The notes below the pieces were generated by a model, which was not told the origin of the DNA, searched no databases, and was given only the letters and a program-made list of their open reading frames with translations. This document shows positions 23,262 to 30,365 of a stretch of DNA of 64,000 bases, piece after piece. This stretch comes from Candidatus Gottesmanbacteria bacterium (GTDB lineage: Bacteria; Patescibacteria; Microgenomatia; UBA10105; UBA927): contig CAIJMI010000003.1 in NCBI GenBank assembly GCA_903821745.1, positions 41,189 to 105,188 of the forward strand, given 5' to 3'. Within the stretch, counting starts at the first letter, position 1, and each line of letters begins with the position of its first letter. Position numbers and translations under genes: made by a program.

Positions 23262-24443
23262 TTAATATGTTACCGATGTGCCGATCGGCAACATTTCAAT
23301 CCAAATTTGTCCTTTGTCAAATTGTATTTCTTTTTTTGATTCATCAAAAAATGTTGTTCTCGCCGACCGATCAAGCTTCGTCCATGTAATTTTTGATGCT
23401 TTTCCATCAACAAACAGAAGTCCTGTGCCTGACCCGATGTTGGCATATAAAAGATGCATATGATCATCAACCGGTCCTGTTTCTTTTGCAAACATGACAA
23501 CAACTGTTTTTGCTTTTAATTGTTCTCCTGTTTCCAAGTCAAGATGTGCAACTCCACCATTTTCCCGGGCATACATGTTTTCTGTCTTGTTATATACCCA
23601 TTTCACTCCGTAGTCTTTTTCATACCCTTTCCAGGCTACAAAACTAATACTGGTAGCATCACCTCGCTCTGCTTCTTTTGCATCATCTTTAAATTTCCAT
23701 GGAACAAAATTTTTATCCCACGCTATGCCTTTACTATCAACATTGGTCCATCCCCGCGTTGCAGCCAATGTTTCAAGCTTGTCTGACTGACAGACCATTG
23801 TGTGTTCTGTTGCAACTTCATGGTCTAGCCGGTCATAGTTTCGATAACAGGTTGGAAAAGAAATACCAAATTGATCCATATCTTTAATTCCCCAGGTATC
23901 AATTTGGCAGAGTGCTTTTGCGCGTTCGTCCACTGTGTCATCATCGCAATTTCCTGCACCACCAACATGGTTATATAGCGCATCGTACTCAAGTACCCAT
24001 GGTAAAAAATACGTGCGAGCACTTCGTACTGGTGCAAGATTCACTCCTTCAGCAGCGATACCGCAATAAAAAACTCCCATAAATCGAGAAATTCCACCTT
24101 CCGCAACTGCTTCATAGACAATATCAGCATAAGAAAGACCAGATTGCGGACGGGATTCCTGATGATTTTCTATCATCACTGCAAGAGGACGTCGTTTTTC
24201 CCATACCGCCTTTTCCTGTTTGGTATACAGCTGACCATTTAATGGACACGCTTCTGTTCGAGGAATAGACGGATCAATTGCAAAATGTTTCTGTGTTTTT
24301 CCTGTTGTACTTACTTGCAATGTTGTCTTTTGATTTGCTGATTTTGTCCCAACTGCATTAAATATTGCTGCAGATACACCTGTGGAAATTAAGTACAATG
24401 CAATTGCAATAATGCCAGAAACGAGCAGATTTTGTTTTTTCAT
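23262..24443 (-). CDS. DUF3048 (YerB-like) exported protein
   Basis: This 393-residue protein has an N-terminal hydrophobic signal or anchor (about residues 8-28). A DUF3048 domain follows, recognised by RRPLAVMIENHQESRPQSGLS, ADIVYEAVAEGGISRFMG and PVRSARTYFLPW. A second half carries the DUF3048 C-terminal domain (KTVVVMFAKETGPVDDHMH, GQIWIEMLPIGTSVTY). B. subtilis YerB is a lipoprotein of unknown role; this protein has no lipobox Cys that I can see. It is followed by the winged-helix/nucleotidyltransferase gene and secDF, so it belongs to an envelope cluster. A DUF4446 gene lies 30 nt upstream. Confidence 0.88.
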   Translation of the reverse strand: MKKQNLLVSGIIAIALYLISTGVSAAIFNAVGTKSANQKTTLQVSTTGKTQKHFAIDPSIPRTEACPLNGQLYTKQEKAVWEKRRPLAVMIENHQESRPQSGLSYADIVYEAVAEGGISRFMGVFYCGIAAEGVNLAPVRSARTYFLPWVLEYDALYNHVGGAGNCDDDTVDERAKALCQIDTWGIKDMDQFGISFPTCYRNYDRLDHEVATEHTMVCQSDKLETLAATRGWTNVDSKGIAWDKNFVPWKFKDDAKEAERGDATSISFVAWKGYEKDYGVKWVYNKTENMYARENGGVAHLDLETGEQLKAKTVVVMFAKETGPVDDHMHLLYANIGSGTGLLFVDGKASKITWTKLDRSARTTFFDESKKEIQFDKGQIWIEMLPIGTSVTY

Positions 24444-24473
24444 AGCCTTTCGTTTTCCTCCTTACGACGAAAA

Positions 24474-24929
24474 TTATATCGGTCGTGCTTTTTTTATAGC
24501 TGACTCTTCTTCTTTGGAGAGTTCAACGTCTTCACACAATCCCGCTTTTATATGTTTAATATACCACCGATTACCTGTTCTCGCATAGAGCGAGGTCATA
24601 ATAATACCATTATCTTTTCCGTCTAAAATGGCGATGGTAAAACTTTGACTTCCCCCTGTATCAGAAAATGGATTAAATCGTACAACACCAACGCGCTGTA
24701 AGTGTAACTTCCCGTCAGCCTCTACATATCGAATTGCTTTTTGAAGTGTTTCAATATCTTTTGTGGTTGCTTCTTGCTTTTGTAACATAGAAGACAATAC
24801 AGCCTGCATTGTTTTTGACGACACACCTGAAGTTAGCTTGTTATAGTGAGATACTGTCCGCAAAAGAAGGACCGTTAATACTCCTAACCAAACAATTAAA
24901 ACCGCTGCGATACCAACAAAAATATTCAT
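24474..24929 (-). CDS. DUF4446 membrane protein
   Basis: The 151-residue protein has one N-terminal helix (about residues 3-23), a helical region, then the DUF4446 signature: VGVVRFNPFSDTGGSQSFTIAILDGKDNGI and ...SLYARTGNRWYIKHIKAG, ending in an acidic segment LSKEEESAIKKA. The function of this family is unknown. The start at 24929 is preferred over 24956 because AAAGGTG lies 8 nt before it, and the promoter elements reach to 24957. It is the first gene of a run through DUF3048 to secF. Confidence 0.85.
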   Translation of the reverse strand: MNIFVGIAAVLIVWLGVLTVLLLRTVSHYNKLTSGVSSKTMQAVLSSMLQKQEATTKDIETLQKAIRYVEADGKLHLQRVGVVRFNPFSDTGGSQSFTIAILDGKDNGIIMTSLYARTGNRWYIKHIKAGLCEDVELSKEEESAIKKARPI

Positions 24930-24957
24930 CCGTTGAACACCTTTCGTATCCATCATA

Positions 24958-25030
24958 GTAGTATGGAAGCTGCACTATTGTCAACTTGGGAAAAGCAGTC
25001 CACATCATCAAGATGTTGACAATGCTCTCG
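24958..25030. promoter_or_regulatory. Divergent promoter region with mirrored -35 boxes
   Basis: ATTGTCAAC (24977-24985) and GTTGACAAT (25015-25023) form a 9-bp perfect inverted repeat. Each half holds a consensus TTGACA -35 box, facing the DUF4446 gene (leftward, -10 TACTAT near 24958-24963) and the 25067 gene (rightward, weaker -10 near TACGCT). The boxes are 29 bp apart. Confidence 0.55.
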
Positions 25031-25066
25031 AAGCTGTGTTACGCTCAACGCTAGCTTCAAATACCT

Positions 25067-25348
25067 ATGCCAAAAAAAACTAAAAAGGCTAAGTTAATTG
25101 CAGAGTATAGAAGAAAACTCCAACGTCTGGATATTGTTCCTGACGTCATACAAAAAGAAACAACGCAATCCCCGCAGCACTCAATGTTTACATTGCCCGT
25201 ATCAACGCCCATTCTTACGACTTCCACCACAATACTTTCCCTTCCTGAAGAAGAGTCACATGCCATTAAAAAAGACCTTGTTAAAACAGTGATTATTGTT
25301 ACGCTTTTTATCGTTTTTGAACTTTTTTTGTCAAAAATATTACATTAA
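25067..25348 (+). CDS. Tail-anchored small membrane protein
   Basis: I do not recognise a family. The 93-residue protein starts with a very basic segment (MPKKTKKAKLIAEYRRKLQRL), has a Thr/Ser-rich middle, and ends with one membrane helix (about residues 70-88, VKTVIIVTLFIVFELFLSKIL). This is a tail-anchored topology with the basic part in the cytoplasm, so binding to nucleic acid or to ribosomes near the membrane is possible but speculative. It precedes a small zinc-ribbon gene by 33 nt; a promoter with TTGACA lies upstream at 25016-25021. Confidence 0.65.
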   Translation: MPKKTKKAKLIAEYRRKLQRLDIVPDVIQKETTQSPQHSMFTLPVSTPILTTSTTILSLPEEESHAIKKDLVKTVIIVTLFIVFELFLSKILH

Positions 25349-25361
25349 TTCGCAATAATTG

Positions 25362-25370
25362 AAGGGAGGT
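25362..25370 (+). promoter_or_regulatory. Strong Shine-Dalgarno of the small zinc-ribbon gene
   Basis: GGGAGGTGA sits roughly 11 nt upstream of the ATG at 25382 and matches the anti-Shine-Dalgarno closely. It helps to confirm that the 46-residue frame is a real gene. Confidence 0.7.
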
Positions 25371-25381
25371 GAATACCTAGT

Positions 25382-25522
25382 ATGACAACAATGTATTGTG
25401 TAAAATGTCGAGCAAAGAAAGATGATCCAGCAGCAGTAAAAGTCACATTGAAAAACGGAAAACCAGCAATGAAAGGCAAATGCCCAACATGCGGAACCGG
25501 AATGTTCAAAATTGGTGGCTAA
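25382..25522 (+). CDS. 46-residue zinc-ribbon protein (DUF5679-like)
   Basis: The frame encodes a 46-residue protein that begins MTTMYCVKCRAK and ends CPTCGTGMFKIGG. Two CxxC pairs (CVKC and CPTC) separated by a basic strand with KVTLKNGKPAMKG form a zinc ribbon. The layout matches small DUF5679 proteins often found next to RNase P RNA or ribosomal genes in related bacteria and archaea, but this is from memory of the family, not a search. It has a strong Shine-Dalgarno and is followed by an intrinsic terminator at 25551-25582. Confidence 0.85.
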   Translation: MTTMYCVKCRAKKDDPAAVKVTLKNGKPAMKGKCPTCGTGMFKIGG

Positions 25523-25550
25523 GAATTTTTTACGTAAGAATTTCTGCCTA

Positions 25551-25582
25551 AACCCCTCGTTAGGAATAATGAGGGGTTTTTC
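25551..25582 (+). terminator. Intrinsic terminator after the zinc-ribbon gene
   Basis: AACCCCTC (25551-25558) pairs with GAGGGGTT (25571-25578) around a 12-nt loop, followed by TTTTTC. It separates the zinc-ribbon gene from rnpB. Confidence 0.85.
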
Positions 25583-25588
25583 GTGTGA

Positions 25589-25594
25589 TATACT
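25589..25594 (+). promoter_or_regulatory. -10 box of rnpB
   Basis: TATACT ends 7 nt before the predicted 5' end of RNase P RNA (25602). No clear -35 is seen, since this lies within the preceding terminator. Confidence 0.6.
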
Positions 25595-25601
25595 ACGTGG
25601 T

Positions 25602-25960
25602 ACGCGCTGGAACAATGGATCTTTAGAGTAGCAATACTCAGGAAAGTCCAGACAGCAGAATGTGAGGGGACTCCGCGTAAGCGGTGATCCGTCTGGCTTT
25701 GCCAGACGAGACTGGTGTCTTATCTTTGAAAAAAGATAGGAACGATTCCTGAATTGACAGGATGAGAGAGCCACAGAGACGAGTGTATATCTACCATGTC
25801 GCAAGACACATGACATACAAGTGAAACGTTGGCAATCCCACTCGCTGCAACCGACGACCGATCCGTTACGAGCACACATTCGCCAGGATCAAAGTATGCG
25901 GGCATTAGAGAAATGAAGATCTTCAACGACAGAATCTGGCTTACAGTTGTTTCAGCGCGT
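25602..25960 (+). ncRNA. rnpB: RNase P RNA
   Basis: RNase P RNA is the catalytic RNA that removes tRNA 5' leaders. The ends pair as a P1 helix of 13 bp: ACGCGCTGGAACA (25602-25614) with TGTTTCAGCGCGT (25948-25960), one wobble. The universal CR-I block AGGAAAGTCC is at about 25640-25649, and the CR-V block ACAGAATCTGGCTTA at about 25929-25943, which together form P4. In between are the hairpin CGTCTGGC/GCCAGACG (25690-25708) and the AAGTGAAACG stretch near 25819. The length of about 359 nt fits a bacterial A-type RNA. The convergent AI-2E gene ends 9 nt downstream. Confidence 0.95.
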
Positions 25961-25962
25961 AT

Positions 25963-25984
25963 AAAAAATTACTTCGTATTTTTT
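25963..25984. terminator. Possible bidirectional terminator between rnpB and the AI-2E gene
   Basis: AAAAAAT and AC on the left pair with GT and ATTTTTT on the right (one bulged T), with a TTC loop. A and T runs flank both sides, so it could stop transcription in both directions. It overlaps the final codons of the AI-2E gene. Confidence 0.5.
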
Positions 25985-26946
25985 CCATCAGCGGTGATGG
26001 CAACCAATAACTCCTGAACAATAAGAAGCACGGGTATTGCAAGAACTGCTCCTGCAATTCCTGCAAGTTTTCCCCCAACAAGCAAAGAAAATATAGTAAT
26101 GATGGGAGACAAACCGACACTTTTTTTCATTACAAGTGGAACAATTAAATTATTTTCAAGTTGATGAATAACAATGTATAGAATGACGACGCTTAACGCC
26201 ATGATCGGAGAAATAGAAAAAGCAATTAACATTGCAGGAATGGCTGAAATAATAGGCCCAATATTTGGAACAATTTCAAAAAGTCCCGCTATGATTGCCA
26301 GTGGTAATGCAAATTTTATTCCCAGTAGTAATAACCCAATATAGGAAAATAATCCGATAACAAACATAAGAAATAATTGTCCCATCATCCAGGATCCAAG
26401 TTTTCCTTCAATACGTTCAACCACATCAATAAATGTTTTTGCTTTTTCCTCACCTACAAATCCGGCAACAATTGCGTCTGCGTGTTTTCGTTCCAACAGG
26501 AGATAAAAAGATATAACTAACACCATTAATATCGAAATAATATTTGAAAAAATGCCAATAGTGACTTTTACAAGGTTTTCGCCAATAGGTGCCAGTTGTT
26601 GAGAAAACGAATTTAAATCAATATTCAAATTTGGGAGCACTCGAGAAATAACTGAGGGGAAATCTTGAACAAAACCTGTTGTTTGCGAAACAAGTGTTGG
26701 AATTGTACCACCGATAGAAAATCCAATTAAGCCAAACACTACAATATACACAAGTATTGCTGCAAGAAACCGTGGAATTCTTTTTTTTACCATCCAGTCA
26801 ACAATCGGCCGAAGGGTCGACATAATAATGAATGCAACAAAGACGAGAAATAAAATATCCCGAATTTGTAATACCAACCAAATGGACGCAAGAAGAACAA
26901 GCGTAAAAATAATGGTTTTGTGAGAAATTTCTATCTTCGATACCAT
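25969..26946 (-). CDS. AI-2E family (PerM-like) permease
   Basis: Members of this family are polytopic membrane proteins linked to efflux of small molecules or ions. The 325-residue protein has about 8 hydrophobic helices, with the family's hallmark C-terminal half: LFEIVPNIGPIISAIPAML, then HQLENNLIVPLVMKKSVGLSPIITIFSLLVGGKLAGIAGAVLAIPV. The start at 26946 (MVSKIE) is preferred over 26967 because it follows the miaA stop by 2 nt. It lies at the end of a run with miaB and miaA. The exact substrate is not known from the sequence. Confidence 0.9.
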   Translation of the reverse strand: MVSKIEISHKTIIFTLVLLASIWLVLQIRDILFLVFVAFIIMSTLRPIVDWMVKKRIPRFLAAILVYIVVFGLIGFSIGGTIPTLVSQTTGFVQDFPSVISRVLPNLNIDLNSFSQQLAPIGENLVKVTIGIFSNIISILMVLVISFYLLLERKHADAIVAGFVGEEKAKTFIDVVERIEGKLGSWMMGQLFLMFVIGLFSYIGLLLLGIKFALPLAIIAGLFEIVPNIGPIISAIPAMLIAFSISPIMALSVVILYIVIHQLENNLIVPLVMKKSVGLSPIITIFSLLVGGKLAGIAGAVLAIPVLLIVQELLVAITADGKNTK

Positions 26947-26948
26947 AT

Positions 26949-27848
26949 CTACAAACGAGTATACCATGAAGTAACAACTGACTCTATTTCTTTGGCCACA
27001 TCGTGCTTTGTAACATCAAACCAGTGAATCGTCTTATCAGCTCGAAACCAGGTCATTTGTCTCCTGGCATATCCGTGTTCATCAAATTTCCAACGTTCTA
27101 TGGTTTCTTCTTTGGTTTGTGTTCCATCAAAATACTGCTTCCATTGACGATATCCCAAACCGCTCATCGCTGGCAAGCTCCAGGTATATCCGTTCTTAAG
27201 TAATTTATTTATTTCCTCTTCAACTCCTTCTTCAACCCGCTTCATAACACGGTCATCAATTCGTTTATAAAGCAATGCCATGTTCAGTTGTAATCCGATT
27301 TGACATACATTATATACAGACTGTTTGTGTTGCATTTCTTGTTTTTTTCCTTCAGCAATTTCAATTTTTCGAATCAATCGGCGTGGATTTTGTCTATCTG
27401 ATTGATTCATTTCCTCCCAATAGGACTTGCTCACTTCTTGTAATTTTTTCTGCAATTCTTCCTTTGAATAGGATGAAAAACGTGCACGAAGTTCTATATT
27501 TGGCTCAACCGTCACCGTAAATGGATAAATAAGTGATGTAATGTACAGTCCCGTTCCTCCAACGATAATCGGTAGTTTCCCTCGTTTTTCTATGTCTTCG
27601 ATTGCCTGTGTGGCTAATTGTCGGTATTTGGAAACATTAAACGCTTCATCAGGATTTACAAGATCATACATCCAAATAGGTATTCCATGAAGCGAATCCC
27701 TGTCTTTTCCCGTTCCAATATCCATACCGCAATATACTTGACGAGAATCAGCGGAAATAAGTTCTCCATTCAGTTGTTTTGCAAATTTAACTGCGAGTGC
27801 AGTTTTTCCTGTTGCTGTTGGTCCACAAATGACAAGCAATTTATTCAT
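26949..27848 (-). CDS. miaA: tRNA dimethylallyltransferase
   Basis: MiaA adds the dimethylallyl group to A37 of tRNAs reading codons that start with U. The 299-residue protein starts MNKLLVICGPTATGKTALAV (P-loop GPTATGKT) and has SADSRQVYCGMDIGTGK, the DLVNPDE motif and a GGTGLYITSL stretch. The frame continues open upstream to 28100, but ATG 27848 starts the conserved sequence and overlaps the miaB stop by 8 nt, so it is the start. MiaB, which acts on MiaA's product, is immediately upstream, so the two form the ms2i6A37 pathway in order. Confidence 0.96.
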   Translation of the reverse strand: MNKLLVICGPTATGKTALAVKFAKQLNGELISADSRQVYCGMDIGTGKDRDSLHGIPIWMYDLVNPDEAFNVSKYRQLATQAIEDIEKRGKLPIIVGGTGLYITSLIYPFTVTVEPNIELRARFSSYSKEELQKKLQEVSKSYWEEMNQSDRQNPRRLIRKIEIAEGKKQEMQHKQSVYNVCQIGLQLNMALLYKRIDDRVMKRVEEGVEEEINKLLKNGYTWSLPAMSGLGYRQWKQYFDGTQTKEETIERWKFDEHGYARRQMTWFRADKTIHWFDVTKHDVAKEIESVVTSWYTRL

Positions 27849-28998
27849 ATAATGGATACATTCCTTTCCGAAGATTCGTTTTATTAATTCGTTCATCCAA
27901 AAATTCCCATCGCCTCTTCTTTTCTTCATACAAAATCGGGTCTCCCATTTTGTTATGCGCAAGCGTTGCAGGCCGATCCGAATACATCGAGATATATGCT
28001 TTTGCAAATCCGACGTCTTTACATAGTGATACCGTATGTTCAAACTGTTTTTTTGTTTCCCCGGGAAATCCAACGATAATATCTGTTGAAAAAATAACAT
28101 CTGGAACTGCTGAACGAATTTTACGAACCAACTTTTTATAGGCAGCAGGTGTGTACCAACGGTTCATTCGTTTTAATATCATTGCATCACCCGACTGCAC
28201 CGGTAAATGAATCAGCCGCTTAATATTTTTATATTTTGCTATTACTTCAATCAACTCATCAGAAAAATCCCAGGGATTACTGGAAATGAAATCAATTGCT
28301 GTGAGTCCTGGAATTTGTGCAACTTGAGAAAGCAAATATGGAAAGAGTGTTGGAATCCGCATTTTTCCTAAATGTTTCACAAATACCGGCGAAATTCGAT
28401 CTCCGTGAGCATCAAACGCCTTCTTTTCTTTCACAAGATCCGATCCGTAGGAGTTCACATTTTGTCCAATAAGTGTCACCTCTGTATACCCCTCACGAGC
28501 AGCATCCACACATTCAGAAAGTATATTTTCAAGTGGTCGACTTTTTTCAGGACCTCTTGCAAAAGGAACAACACAATACGAACAAAAATTATTACACCCA
28601 TTACTAATAAGAATGAGTGCATGTTTTTTGTCACCTCTAAGTTGCGTATTTGAAAAACCGACTTCTTCAATGGGGAGAAATTCATCAACCATGGGATATC
28701 GCCTCTTCAATTGGGTAAGCATTTTGCCTGTGTAATCCCGAAGAGCCATACCGCTCATGCATCCGGTAATAATAATTTTTATTTTTTTCCCCTTTTCTTT
28801 TTGCAATCCTAAATTTCGAAGTAATCCCGTCACTCGATCCTCTGCTGATTGCCGAATCATACAGGTAACAATAATAACGTCATTTGCAGTATGTATATCT
28901 TTTGCAGGTGTCCATCCACGAGCAGCGTATGACGCGGCAATTCGTTCGCTTTCTGCCACATTTGCCGCACAACCAAAGATTTGAATGAAGTATTTCAT
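27841..28998 (-). CDS. miaB: tRNA-2-methylthio-N6-dimethylallyladenosine synthase, TRAM-less
   Basis: MiaB is a radical SAM enzyme that inserts sulfur and methyl into i6A37. It has the N-terminal MTTase domain with cluster cysteines in FGCAANVAES, VTCMIRQSAEDR and GCMSGM, and the radical SAM CxxxCxxC motif in GCNNFCSYCVVPFARG. The protein is 385 residues; about 55 residues shorter than usual because the C-terminal TRAM RNA-binding domain is absent (it ends NKTNLRKGMYPLYE). TACAAT (29006-29011, minus) lies 7 nt before the ATG without a Shine-Dalgarno, so a leaderless mRNA is likely. It overlaps miaA. Confidence 0.93.
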   Translation of the reverse strand: MKYFIQIFGCAANVAESERIAASYAARGWTPAKDIHTANDVIIVTCMIRQSAEDRVTGLLRNLGLQKEKGKKIKIIITGCMSGMALRDYTGKMLTQLKRRYPMVDEFLPIEEVGFSNTQLRGDKKHALILISNGCNNFCSYCVVPFARGPEKSRPLENILSECVDAAREGYTEVTLIGQNVNSYGSDLVKEKKAFDAHGDRISPVFVKHLGKMRIPTLFPYLLSQVAQIPGLTAIDFISSNPWDFSDELIEVIAKYKNIKRLIHLPVQSGDAMILKRMNRWYTPAAYKKLVRKIRSAVPDVIFSTDIIVGFPGETKKQFEHTVSLCKDVGFAKAYISMYSDRPATLAHNKMGDPILYEEKKRRWEFLDERINKTNLRKGMYPLYE

Positions 28999-29005
28999 GA
29001 AGACG

Positions 29006-29011
29006 ATTGTA
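29006..29011 (-). promoter_or_regulatory. -10 box (TACAAT) of miaB, leaderless type
   Basis: TACAAT on the minus strand ends 7 nt before the miaB ATG. No Shine-Dalgarno is present. Confidence 0.55.
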
Positions 29012-29022
29012 GCAGAATTACC

Positions 29023-29808
29023 TTATTCTTTCCCAATAATGACGACCACGTCATATTGAGATGCGCTTTTCAGGTTCGCTGCTGCAGACCCGATAGAATA
29101 GGAACCGGTAAGATCTGCTTGCAGGACAGAAAGGAATGCTGATTTTGAAGCAGTTACCTGGATTTCCGTTTTTGCATAATCATAGGTTTTTGCATTTCCT
29201 GTTCCTGCCACGGTATATCCTTTTTCTTCAAGCAGTGCTTTCATTTTAGAAGCAACTCCCGCAATTCCGGATCCATTTAATACTTGAATGCTTATAGATT
29301 TTCTATCAATAGTTGGCGTTGGTGTGATGGTTGGTGCAAGTGTCGGTGTTGGTGTCGTTTTAACTGCAATTGTTGGCATTTTTACACTTCCGCGACTTAC
29401 GCTTATGATTACAAATCCAATAAGTGCGACAATGGCAAATACGCCAAGTGCCCAAAGCATAACTCCAATAACTGGTGATTTTTTATGAACGGTAATGTCA
29501 GGATAACCGAATGATGATGGGGAAGATGGAACAGGTTGTTCTTTTTTAGCAAAAAATTCACTTACAACTGCTTGTTGTTTTTCTTCCGGTGTTTTTTCTT
29601 CAACTACCTCCGGTGTATCTTGAATGGCTTCTGTGGGTGTCACTTCAACATCTTTTGGTTTTTCTTCCTCTTCATCCATAACTTCAACAACTTGCATGAC
29701 TTGCGGTGGTGTTTCTTTCATTTCTGGTTCTTTTGTAAGGTGCTCTATTTTTTCTTCTACTGTCTCATTTTCTTTTTTGGTTTTGGCGGAGGGTGATTTT
29801 TTTACCAT
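29023..29808 (-). CDS. Membrane-anchored LytR_C-domain protein
   Basis: The 261-residue protein has a long Glu/Pro/Val/Lys-rich cytoplasmic part (about 1-105), one membrane helix (about 112-135), a Thr/Pro linker (TPTPTLAPTITPTPT) and a C-terminal LytR_C domain: ISIQVLNGSGIAGVASKMKALLEEKGYTV, then GNAKTYDYAKTEI. LytR_C domains occur at the end of LytR-CpsA-Psr cell-wall enzymes and as free domains in CPR; here the catalytic part is absent. A role at the cell wall is inferred. TACTAT lies a few bases before the ATG. It is downstream of the HU terminator, and miaB follows 24 nt after it. Confidence 0.85.
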   Translation of the reverse strand: MVKKSPSAKTKKENETVEEKIEHLTKEPEMKETPPQVMQVVEVMDEEEEKPKDVEVTPTEAIQDTPEVVEEKTPEEKQQAVVSEFFAKKEQPVPSSPSSFGYPDITVHKKSPVIGVMLWALGVFAIVALIGFVIISVSRGSVKMPTIAVKTTPTPTLAPTITPTPTIDRKSISIQVLNGSGIAGVASKMKALLEEKGYTVAGTGNAKTYDYAKTEIQVTASKSAFLSVLQADLTGSYSIGSAAANLKSASQYDVVVIIGKE

Positions 29809-29832
29809 ACAATAGTAGTGTACATGGTCTCC

Positions 29833-29884
29833 AAAAAAAAGGAAAGCTCCCTACTTTTTTTACAAAAAGTAATAGGAGTTTTCC
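29833..29884 (-). terminator. Strong intrinsic terminator of the HU gene
   Basis: On the minus strand a long hairpin (29841-29884: GGAAA/TTTCC, TCC/GGA and TACTTTTT/AAAAAGTA arms, 3-nt loop) is followed by eight U (29833-29840). It lies between the HU stop and the LytR_C start. Confidence 0.9.
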
Positions 29885-29909
29885 TAAAATACTTGTGCCG
29901 ATTCGTACA

Positions 29910-30182
29910 TTACCGAACGGCTTTTTTCAATGCTTTTCCTGCTGTAAAACCTGGGGTTTTTCGAGCTGGAATGCTGATTGGTTTACCGGTCTGTGGATTT
30001 CGTCCGGTTCGTGCTTTTCGGGATCGGATCATGAATGTTCCAAATCCTGTAACAACAACTTTATCACCTTTTTTCAGCGCATCGGTCATTGCTCCAAACA
30101 CTGTAGCCACTGATTCTCGTGCTGCTTTTGCTGTAAGACTTGCTTTCTTTGCAACAATTTCAACTAAATCTGCTTTTGTCAT
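29910..30182 (-). CDS. hup: DNA-binding protein HU
   Basis: HU bends and compacts DNA as a dimer. The 90 residues show the full family pattern: MTKADLVEIVAKKASLTAKAA, the core GFGTFMIRSRKARTGRNPQTG with the arm that enters the minor groove, and PARKTPGFTAGKALKKAV. An ATG at 30281 is in the same frame but lies in the promoter; AGGAGGTGA just before 30182 marks the start. The gene is single, with TTGACA and TATTGT promoter boxes about 70 nt upstream and a strong terminator behind. Confidence 0.97.
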   Translation of the reverse strand: MTKADLVEIVAKKASLTAKAARESVATVFGAMTDALKKGDKVVVTGFGTFMIRSRKARTGRNPQTGKPISIPARKTPGFTAGKALKKAVR

Positions 30183-30252
30183 AATAGTATTTTTCACCTC
30201 CTGACCGGGCAGCAAATTTTTTTCCAGACTGTTGTAACAATCTCTATGAATC

Positions 30253-30281
30253 ACAATATGGAATTTGGATTGTACTGTCAA
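30253..30281 (-). promoter_or_regulatory. Promoter of the HU gene (TTGACA - 17 bp - TATTGT)
   Basis: On the minus strand TTGACA (30276-30281), a 17-bp spacer, TATTGT (30253-30258). A second TTGACA lies 8 bp upstream (30284-30289). The leader is about 65 nt and carries the Shine-Dalgarno AGGAGGTGA. Confidence 0.65.
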
Positions 30282-30335
30282 GATGTCAAAAAATATATCG
30301 CACTAATACAATCCGAATCGTAATGGATTAAATGA

Positions 30336-30353
30336 AAAACGCGTTATGACGCG
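30336..30353 (-). terminator. Intrinsic terminator of rny
   Basis: CGCGT and ACGCG form a 5-bp stem with a CATA loop on the minus strand, followed by five U. It lies 12 nt after the RNase Y stop. Confidence 0.75.
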
Positions 30354-30365
30354 ACACAAGAAAAA

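Noticed and set aside
26949..28100. miaA starting at 28100 (383 residues)
   Set aside because: The extra N-terminus overlaps miaB and has no homology to MiaA; the P-loop begins right after ATG 27848, which overlaps the miaB stop by 8 nt.
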